From the NCBI GenBank assembly GCA_021202835.1, contig JAJQCI010000213.1, forward strand, positions 1 through 11,725: 11,725 nucleotides of DNA, read 5' to 3'. The DNA is from Clostridiales bacterium. Its GTDB lineage: Bacteria; Bacillota; Clostridia; Lachnospirales; CAG-274. How positions within the stretch are numbered: position 1 is the first letter of the stretch; each line of letters begins with the position of its first letter. Below the pieces are notes generated by a model, which searched no databases, was not told where the DNA came from, and worked only from the letters and a program-made list of their open reading frames with translations. Position numbers and translations under genes: made by a program. Positions 7,151 through 11,725 of the stretch are shown piece by piece.

Positions 7151-7180
7151 TAAGGAAGCTTCTTTATAGGGGCTTCCTTA
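7151..7180 (+). promoter_or_regulatory. Leader hairpin before the SpoIID-domain gene
   Basis: TAAGGAAGC (7151-7159) and GCTTCCTTA (7172-7180) form a 9-bp perfect inverted repeat with a 12-base loop. It starts three bases after the candidate -10 box, so it would lie at the extreme 5' end of the transcript. No T run follows, so it is not a normal terminator. It could stabilise the mRNA 5' end or, as DNA, be an operator. Confidence 0.5.
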
Positions 7181-7220
7181 TGTGCGTTATGCAAAAAATG
7201 AAGTTTTATAAAAACAGTTC

Positions 7221-7225
7221 GGAGG
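7221..7225 (+). promoter_or_regulatory. Ribosome binding site fixing the SpoIID-protein start at 7234
   Basis: GGAGG lies eight bases before the ATG at 7234, which opens a signal peptide (Met followed by three Lys). The upstream in-frame ATGs at 7180, 7189 and 7198 have no such site, and using the first would overlap the leader hairpin. Confidence 0.8.
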
Positions 7226-7233
7226 AAAGAAAG

Positions 7234-8625
7234 ATGAAAAAGAAAGCTTTGTTGCTGCTGGCGGTGTTGACGACGTTTTTTATGTGTACGTTTGCTATGA
7301 ATACATATGCTGTAAACAATATTGTAAGAGTGGGTTTAACCACGAATTTTTACGGAATATCTTCGGTTGGCATAGGAGGCCAAAGCCTTATGGCCGGCTA
7401 TTCGTCGGGAAACAGCTTTTATGAGATAGAATATTTCGATCTTTCACAGGGGGCCTCTCTGTCAAAGTCTTATTCATATTACATAGCCGTAGAGGGCAGC
7501 TTTTCAAGCTTCGGTGAAGCCAAGACATGCAGCGACGGCTTAACAGGCTACAATTCTTTTCCGGCCTATGTAGGCAGCGGAGTTTGGAATGTATATATAG
7601 GGCCCTATGATTCAAGCGAAAGAGCCGAAGCCGCAAGCCAAAATTATCCCTATGATGCCGAAGTCTGTGTTCCCGGGGCATATACGGCCGTTATTTCCGA
7701 TTCATCGGGAAACAGCTTCATATATGACTTCAGCGGAGGTTATTTTGCAATAGCAGGCGACAGCAAGACGCTTATAGGCGGCTCCTCATACAGGGGATAT
7801 ATTGAGTTTTACCCCGAAAACGGCGGCTTTACGGCGGTTAACGTTGTTCCTCTGGAAACCTACCTCTGCGGAGTTGTTCCCTCGGAGATGCCAAGCGGCT
7901 GGCCCGGTGAAGCCCTTAAGGCTCAGGCTTTGGCCGCAAGAACATATGTTGTAAACAGAATTGAAAGCGGAGCCGGCGAAACCGCAGGCTATGACATCTG
8001 CGACAATGCCCACTGCCAAATGTACACGGGAACCGCAAGCGAAGCCGCATCTTCAACAGCGGCAGTAAACGAAACAGCAGGAAAGGTCATTACATATAAC
8101 GGAGCGCTTATAAACGCCGTTTATTGTTCATCAGCCGGGGGAGTAACCGACGACAACATAAACGTTTGGGAAACAGACACGCCCTACCTTAAAAGTGTCG
8201 AAGAAATAGAAGGAACAGAAGTTGTAGAGTGGGAGCGTACATATACATTTTCCGAGCTTACAAGCCTTCTTGCAGCCCACAACGCAGGCATAGGGGAGCT
8301 TGTTTATGTAAGCGTTGAAAGAAGCGACAACGGCAGAGTCTGTTCTATGACCTTTTCGGGAAATCAGGGCACCTACACCGTTGAAAATGAAGCTGTAAGA
8401 ACATTTTTCAACACCGAAGGCGAGTCACTTATGAGCAGAGTTTTTGACATAAGCTTTGTTTATGACGACAACGGCAGCGACTTCACCCTTGTAATAAGCG
8501 GAAAGGGCTGGGGCCACGGCCTGGGCTTAAGCCAGTACGGCGCAAAGTCAATGGCGGAGGCCGGTTATACATATGAAGAAATTATAAAACATTATTATAC
8601 GGGAGTTGAAATAGTTAATTATTGA
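7234..8625 (+). CDS. Secreted SpoIID/LytB-domain protein with SPOR-like segment
   Basis: With the start at 7234 the protein has 463 residues. It begins with a signal peptide (MKKK, then a hydrophobic core, possible cleavage after TYA at about 26), so it acts outside the membrane. Residues about 82-135 resemble a SPOR peptidoglycan-binding repeat: YYIAVEGSFSSFGEA, then WNVYIGPYDSSERAEAA. The SpoIID catalytic domain follows from about 190. VVPSEMPSGWPGEALKAQALAARTYV contains the glutamate (E218) expected to be catalytic for lytic transglycosylase cleavage of stem-peptide-free glycan. CDNAHCQMY (about 256-264) resembles the zinc-binding Cys/His of clostridial SpoIID. SSAGG and a C-terminal GWGHGLGLSQYGA (425-437) complete the family signature. 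In sporulation SpoIID works in engulfment, but several paralogues exist and act in vegetative wall or amidase activation. The domain is firm and the role is open. queA starts one base after the stop. Confidence 0.9.
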   Translation: MKKKALLLLAVLTTFFMCTFAMNTYAVNNIVRVGLTTNFYGISSVGIGGQSLMAGYSSGNSFYEIEYFDLSQGASLSKSYSYYIAVEGSFSSFGEAKTCSDGLTGYNSFPAYVGSGVWNVYIGPYDSSERAEAASQNYPYDAEVCVPGAYTAVISDSSGNSFIYDFSGGYFAIAGDSKTLIGGSSYRGYIEFYPENGGFTAVNVVPLETYLCGVVPSEMPSGWPGEALKAQALAARTYVVNRIESGAGETAGYDICDNAHCQMYTGTASEAASSTAAVNETAGKVITYNGALINAVYCSSAGGVTDDNINVWETDTPYLKSVEEIEGTEVVEWERTYTFSELTSLLAAHNAGIGELVYVSVERSDNGRVCSMTFSGNQGTYTVENEAVRTFFNTEGESLMSRVFDISFVYDDNGSDFTLVISGKGWGHGLGLSQYGAKSMAEAGYTYEEIIKHYYTGVEIVNY

Positions 8626-8626
8626 T

Positions 8627-9661
8627 ATGAAAACATCTGATTTTTATTATGATCTGCCGAAGGAGCTTATAGCCCAAACCCCTCTTAAGGACAGGGCGGC
8701 TTCAAGGCTTTTGGTTCTTGACAAAAACAGCGGAAAAATAGAACACAAGGTATTCAGAGATATTAAGGAATATCTTAAGCCGGGAGACTGCCTTGTTATA
8801 AACGAAACAAGGGTTATCCCGGCAAGGCTTATAGGCGAAAGAAAAAGCACAGGAGCAAGAGTTGAAATTCTTCTTTTAAAAAGGCTTGATTCCGACAGGT
8901 GGGAAACACTTGTATACCCGGGAAAAAAGGCTAAGCCGGGGAATGTTATTTCCTTCGGGGGAGGTGTTCTTGAGGCCGAAGTGGAAAAGGTCATTGAGGA
9001 CGGAAACAGAATCGTCAAATTTAAATATGAAGGCATATTCGAAGAGCTTTTAGACCGTCTGGGTCAAATGCCTCTGCCTCCATATATAACGGAAAAGCTT
9101 GAGGACAAAAACCGCTATCAAACCGTATACGCCAAAAACGAAGGCTCGGCGGCGGCGCCTACGGCAGGGCTTCACTTTACAAATGAGCTTCTCTCCGAAA
9201 TAGAAGAAATGGGGGTAAAAATAGCCCGGCTTACACTTCATGTTGGTTTGGGAACCTTCCGCCCTGTTAAGGTCGAAAACGTAGACGAGCATATAATGCA
9301 TTCGGAATATTATTCTTTAACACAGGACCAGGCAGATATTATAAACAACACAAGGGCTCAGGGCGGACGTATTTTCGCCGTGGGTACCACAAGCGTAAGA
9401 ACTCTGGAGTCAATAGCCGACGAAAACGGCCATTTACAGGCCAAAAGCGGCTGGACAAATATTTTTATCTATCCCGGCTATAAATTTAAGCTTGTTGACA
9501 ATCTTATAACAAATTTTCACCTTCCCGAATCCACTCTTGTTATGCTTGTCAGCGCTCTTGCCGGAAAAGAAAACATAATGAAGGCCTACAGCGAAGCCGT
9601 TAAAGAAAAATACAGATTTTTCAGCTTCGGTGACGCAATGCTTATCACAACCTCAAGATAA
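8627..9661 (+). CDS. queA: S-adenosylmethionine:tRNA ribosyltransferase-isomerase
   Basis: QueA transfers and isomerises the ribosyl moiety of S-adenosylmethionine onto preQ1 at the wobble position of tRNAs with GUN anticodons, giving epoxyqueuosine. The 344 residues match the family throughout: MKTSDFYYDLPKELIAQTPL at the N-terminus, INETRVIPARL (58-68), PPYI (151-154), EGSAAAPTAGLHFT (172-185), HVGLGTFRPV (205-214), GGRIFAVGTTSVRTLES (246-262), NLITNFHLPESTL (292-304) and FFSFGDAML (331-339). The ATG is one base past the stop of the SpoIID-domain gene. The only purine-rich site, GGGAG at 8601-8605, is too distant, so translation probably depends on coupling. In many Clostridia queA is followed by tgt and yajC; here it ends in a terminator facing ftsZ instead. 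Confidence 0.97.
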   Translation: MKTSDFYYDLPKELIAQTPLKDRAASRLLVLDKNSGKIEHKVFRDIKEYLKPGDCLVINETRVIPARLIGERKSTGARVEILLLKRLDSDRWETLVYPGKKAKPGNVISFGGGVLEAEVEKVIEDGNRIVKFKYEGIFEELLDRLGQMPLPPYITEKLEDKNRYQTVYAKNEGSAAAPTAGLHFTNELLSEIEEMGVKIARLTLHVGLGTFRPVKVENVDEHIMHSEYYSLTQDQADIINNTRAQGGRIFAVGTTSVRTLESIADENGHLQAKSGWTNIFIYPGYKFKLVDNLITNFHLPESTLVMLVSALAGKENIMKAYSEAVKEKYRFFSFGDAMLITTSR

Positions 9662-9682
9662 ATAAATATTTATAAAAAGATA

Positions 9683-9728
9683 AAAAAATTCCGAAGTATG
9701 CAAACGTGAGCATACTTCGGAATTTTTT
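9683..9728. terminator. Bidirectional intrinsic terminator between queA and ftsZ
   Basis: Two perfect 19-base arms (9683-9701 and 9710-9728) flank an 8-base loop. The core pairs CCGAAGTATGC with GCATACTTCGG, and the outer part is A-run/T-run, so each strand reads as a G+C-containing stem followed by T residues. It lies 21 bases after the queA stop and directly abuts the ftsZ stop codon at 9730-9732, serving both convergent genes. Confidence 0.95.
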
Positions 9729-9729
9729 A

Positions 9730-10938
9730 TTATCTTCTCTGTCTTAAGAACTGAGGAATGTCTATTTCAGAATTTTTAAATCTGCCCGAATCTGACTGTG
9801 TGTATTCTCTTTCTTCACGAACAGGCAGCTGGGGCTGTGAATAGGTCTGTTCTCTGGGGGCTTCACTGCGAACGGGCGCCGGCTCTGAATATCCCCTGCC
9901 GGAGTTTGCGCCTGAACCTGTGTTTGCGCTTGTCTGGGCTGCTTCGGCGTTAGCCTGGGGGTTTAAGCCCGTTACAACAAGGGTAACAATAATATCGCCG
10001 CTTAAGTCATTGTTAAGAGATGTGCCGAAAATAATCTCTGCATCGGGATCAACAATTTCTTCAACGGGAAGCATAGCCTGATTAACCTCATAAAGGCTTA
10101 AATTCTCGTTTCCGGCAATATTAACAAGAACATACTTGGCTCCGCTGATAGATGTTTCAAGCAGAGGTGAATTAATGGCCTCAAGCATAGCCTCGGTAAC
10201 GGTTTCCGCCCTGCCTATACCCATATGGGCGATGCCCTTGTCGCTCATAATTGTTTTAACATCGGCAAAGTCAACATTAATTATACCCGTATTTGAAATA
10301 AGGTCGGATATGCCGAATACACCCTGCATAAGGACCTCGTCGGCCATTTTAAAGGCGTCGTTGAAGGTTGTGTTTTTGTCAGACACACCCAACAGGTTTT
10401 CATTGGGTATGACAATAAGAGTGTCTACTATGTCTTTTATGTTATTGATTCCCTCAACGGCAAACCTTGCCCTTTTTCTGCCTTCAAAGGCAAAGGGTCT
10501 TGTCACCACGCCGACAGTAAGGGCGCCCTTGCTTTTAGCAATATCTGCAATAAGGGGAGCAGCGCCTGTGCCCGTTCCTCCGCCCATACCTGCGGTAATA
10601 AAAACCATATCGGCTCCGTCTAAAATCTGTGAAATTTCGTCCTTGCTTTCTTTAGCGGCGTCATAGCCTACTGCGGGCCTTCCCCCTGCGCCTAAGCCTC
10701 TTGTGATTCTGCTGCCTATGGCAATCTTTGTAGGGGCCTTATTTTGAGAAAGAGCCTGTGTGTCTGTGTTTATGGCCACATATTCAACTCCGCCCATACC
10801 GCTTTCTATCATTCGGTTTACGGCGTTTCCGCCGGCACCGCCCACCCCTGCAACGAGAATATTGGCAGGGTTGTCACTGTCAAGCCCGGCAAAGGGAATA
10901 TTTGCCGAAGCCGAGTTTCCTTTATCATATATGCTCAC
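9730..10938 (-). CDS. ftsZ: Cell division protein FtsZ
   Basis: FtsZ is the tubulin-like GTPase that polymerises into the cytokinetic ring under the membrane at mid-cell. With the GTG start at 10938 it has 402 residues. Visible are the first nucleotide-binding glycine loop NILVAGVGGAGGNAVNRM (about 26-43), the tubulin signature GGGTGTG (119-125), RPFAFEGRKR (147-156), and the T7 synergy loop NVDFADVK with D223 and D226 that completes the neighbour's GTPase site. A low-complexity Ala/Ser/Gln/Pro linker (about 328-385) leads to the conserved tail peptide DIPQFLRQRR (393-402), the docking site for FtsA, SepF and others. Just before the T7 loop the sequence reads GVFGISDLISNTGIIN, where Gln and Pro usually occur (GVQGI...PGLIN). 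The gene stands alone, without ftsA or ftsQ beside it. An ATG at 10968 is in frame but has no ribosome site. Confidence 0.97.
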   Translation of the reverse strand: MSIYDKGNSASANIPFAGLDSDNPANILVAGVGGAGGNAVNRMIESGMGGVEYVAINTDTQALSQNKAPTKIAIGSRITRGLGAGGRPAVGYDAAKESKDEISQILDGADMVFITAGMGGGTGTGAAPLIADIAKSKGALTVGVVTRPFAFEGRKRARFAVEGINNIKDIVDTLIVIPNENLLGVSDKNTTFNDAFKMADEVLMQGVFGISDLISNTGIINVDFADVKTIMSDKGIAHMGIGRAETVTEAMLEAINSPLLETSISGAKYVLVNIAGNENLSLYEVNQAMLPVEEIVDPDAEIIFGTSLNNDLSGDIIVTLVVTGLNPQANAEAAQTSANTGSGANSGRGYSEPAPVRSEAPREQTYSQPQLPVREEREYTQSDSGRFKNSEIDIPQFLRQRR

Positions 10939-10944
10939 TTTCCG

Positions 10945-10952
10945 CACCTCCT
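10945..10952 (-). promoter_or_regulatory. Ribosome binding site selecting a GTG start for ftsZ
   Basis: Read on the minus strand, AGGAGGTG (10952 to 10945) is a full match to the 16S 3' end and lies six bases before the GTG at 10938-10936. The in-frame ATG at 10968 lies upstream of this site and would add ten residues not expected in the family. Confidence 0.88.
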
Positions 10953-10990
10953 GAAGCACTGTTAACATTAAGGTAATATATCATTCAGCA

Positions 10991-11038
10991 ACAGTTCAGC
11001 AGAGCGCTGCGCACGTGTAAAATTCACAGCTGAACTGT
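10991..11038 (-). promoter_or_regulatory. Inverted repeat in the ftsZ leader
   Basis: ACAGTTCAGC (10991-11000) and GCTGAACTGT (11029-11038) are perfect 10-base inverted repeats separated by 28 bases. From the predicted start point near 11059 they fall inside the roughly 120-nt untranslated leader of ftsZ. On the + strand TTCAGCA occurs at 10984-10990 and again at 10995-11001, 11 bases apart, with TTCAGC inverted at 11029-11034. The structure could be an RNA hairpin, a protein operator, or both. Confidence 0.6.
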
Positions 11039-11065
11039 AACAATTCTCCGTATTAGCCGGATTTT

Positions 11066-11094
11066 ATTTTATCAGACAATTTAATATCTGTCAA
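11066..11094 (-). promoter_or_regulatory. Sigma-A-type promoter for ftsZ
   Basis: On the minus strand a perfect TTGACA (11094 to 11089) is followed after 17 bases by TAAAAT (11071 to 11066). The -35 box is made of the codons for the last residues (Leu-Asp-Arg) of the Sir2 gene, and the -10 lies just past its stop. The predicted start is near 11059. Confidence 0.82.
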
Positions 11095-11725
11095 GTACCG
11101 CTTCCTTTAAAACCTTTCCGATTGCGTCATGAATTACAAGATTGGCTTTTCTGTCATAGGAGGTTGCGCTTTTGTTTATAAGAACAAGCTTGTTTCCTCT
11201 GTAATAATTTACAAGGCTGGCGGCAGGATAAACAACCAGAGATGTTCCCCCTACTATAAGAACGTCCGCCCTTGAAATATATTTTATTGCGCTTGTCCAA
11301 ACATATTCGTTAAGCCCTTCTTCATATAAAACAACATCGGGCTTTAAAATTCCGCCGCAGCTGCACTTAGGCACATCGCCGGGAATTTTAAGCATATCCT
11401 CCAGTGAATAATATTTTCCGCACTTCATACAGTTGTTTCTGTAAACGGAGCCGTGAAGCTCAAAAACATCTTTGCTTCCTGCCATTTGATGAAGATTGTC
11501 AATATTTTGAGTGGCTATGGCCTTAAGCTTTCCCACCTGTTCAAGCTTTGCAAGGGCAAGATGGGCGTTGTTTGGCTTAGCCTCGGTACAAATCAGATTT
11601 TCTTTATAATATTTATAAAAAAGCTCCGGCTTTCTCATAAAAAGTGTGTGACTTAGAAGAGTTTCCGGCGAATAGCCGTATTTCTGCTTAGCGGAATAAA
11701 GCCCCGACTCGCTTCTGAAATCGGG
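11081..11725 (-). CDS. Sir2-family NAD-dependent protein deacylase (5' end cut by window edge)
   Basis: Sirtuins remove acyl groups from lysine side chains using NAD+, giving nicotinamide and O-acyl-ADP-ribose. The frame is open to the right edge, giving 214 visible residues; the ATG at 11638 is internal, because the residues before it include PDFRSESGLYS, the conserved (GI)PDFRS motif of the NAD site. About 25-35 N-terminal residues with the GAGxS motif are missing. Further on come TQNIDNLH (72-79), the catalytic histidine in ELHGSV (H91), a zinc-binding set C99-x2-C102 and C121-x-C123, KPDVVLYEE (128-136), GTSLVVYPAA (160-169) and NKSAT (184-188). This is the compact CobB/SirA-like bacterial type. 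All expected residues in the visible part are present. There is no terminator after it, so transcription may continue into ftsZ. Its own promoter is off the window. Confidence 0.94.
   Translation of the reverse strand, partial: PDFRSESGLYSAKQKYGYSPETLLSHTLFMRKPELFYKYYKENLICTEAKPNNAHLALAKLEQVGKLKAIATQNIDNLHQMAGSKDVFELHGSVYRNNCMKCGKYYSLEDMLKIPGDVPKCSCGGILKPDVVLYEEGLNEYVWTSAIKYISRADVLIVGGTSLVVYPAASLVNYYRGNKLVLINKSATSYDRKANLVIHDAIGKVLKEAVLDRY

Noticed and set aside
7151..7180. A terminator for dapB
   Set aside because: The stem is perfect, but no T run follows and it lies downstream of a promoter-like box, so a leader hairpin is the better reading.
7180..7233. An 18-residue N-terminal extension of the SpoIID-domain protein
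   Set aside because: The upstream ATGs have no ribosome site and the extension would precede a normal signal peptide. GGAGG at 7221-7225 fits the ATG at 7234.
10136..10666. A 176-codon open frame on the plus strand inside ftsZ
   Set aside because: It is the shadow of the ftsZ coding strand, which carries the tubulin signature and T7 loop. The predicted protein resembles no family.
10939..10968. A ten-residue N-terminal extension of FtsZ from the ATG at 10968
   Set aside because: The strong AGGAGGTG lies downstream of that ATG and six bases before the GTG at 10938, and the extension is not expected in FtsZ.
11639..11725. Start of the Sir2 gene at the ATG at 11638
   Set aside because: The frame stays open to the window edge and the upstream codons encode PDFRSESGLYS, a core Sir2 motif, so the ATG is internal.
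1..11725. CRISPR array, insertion sequence, prophage or defence system
   Set aside because: I saw no regularly spaced direct repeats, transposase, integrase, phage structural genes or known defence proteins. All sizeable real frames are housekeeping or wall-related families.

Overview
The window looks like an ordinary chromosomal stretch from an anaerobic, probably endospore-lineage member of the Clostridia (Firmicutes/Bacillota). The reasons are an [FeFe]-hydrogenase maturase (HydF), a SpoIID/LytB-domain protein, a clostridial-type class II aldolase, an FtsZ ending in a DIPxFLR-type tail, strong AGGAGG-type ribosome binding sites, and A+T-rich spacers with sigma-A-like promoters. I cannot place it to genus. 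No phage, insertion sequence, CRISPR array, tRNA or rRNA is visible, and no gap without a gene exceeds about 210 bases.

Layout on the + strand: (1) the 3' part of a MntP-type manganese exporter, cut by the left edge, followed 29 bases later by hydF; (2) a free-standing fructose-bisphosphate aldolase gene with its own consensus promoter and a clear intrinsic terminator; (3) a likely operon with a good promoter at 3041-3069: cytidylate-kinase-like gene, asd, dapA, a GNAT acetyltransferase gene and dapB. Asd, DapA and DapB take aspartyl phosphate to tetrahydrodipicolinate, the entry to lysine and diaminopimelate (cell wall) synthesis; (4) a secreted SpoIID/LytB protein with a SPOR-like segment, followed one base later by queA (queuosine tRNA modification).

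Layout on the - strand: a Sir2-family deacylase gene, cut by the right edge, lies upstream of ftsZ. queA and ftsZ converge on a shared hairpin with 19-bp perfect arms, which can terminate transcription both ways. The ftsZ promoter is unusually readable: TTGACA, 17 bases, TAAAAT. Its -35 box lies inside the last codons of the Sir2 gene. The implied leader of about 120 nt contains a 10-bp inverted repeat and phased TTCAGCA repeats, the least explained structure in the window.

Three gene starts differ from the longest open frame. The SpoIID protein starts at 7234, ftsZ starts at a GTG at 10938, and the Sir2 frame runs off the right edge instead of starting at the internal ATG. I found no convincing novel multi-gene system. 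The items worth a second look are regulatory (ftsZ leader, SpoIID leader hairpin) or small departures in conserved proteins and gene order.
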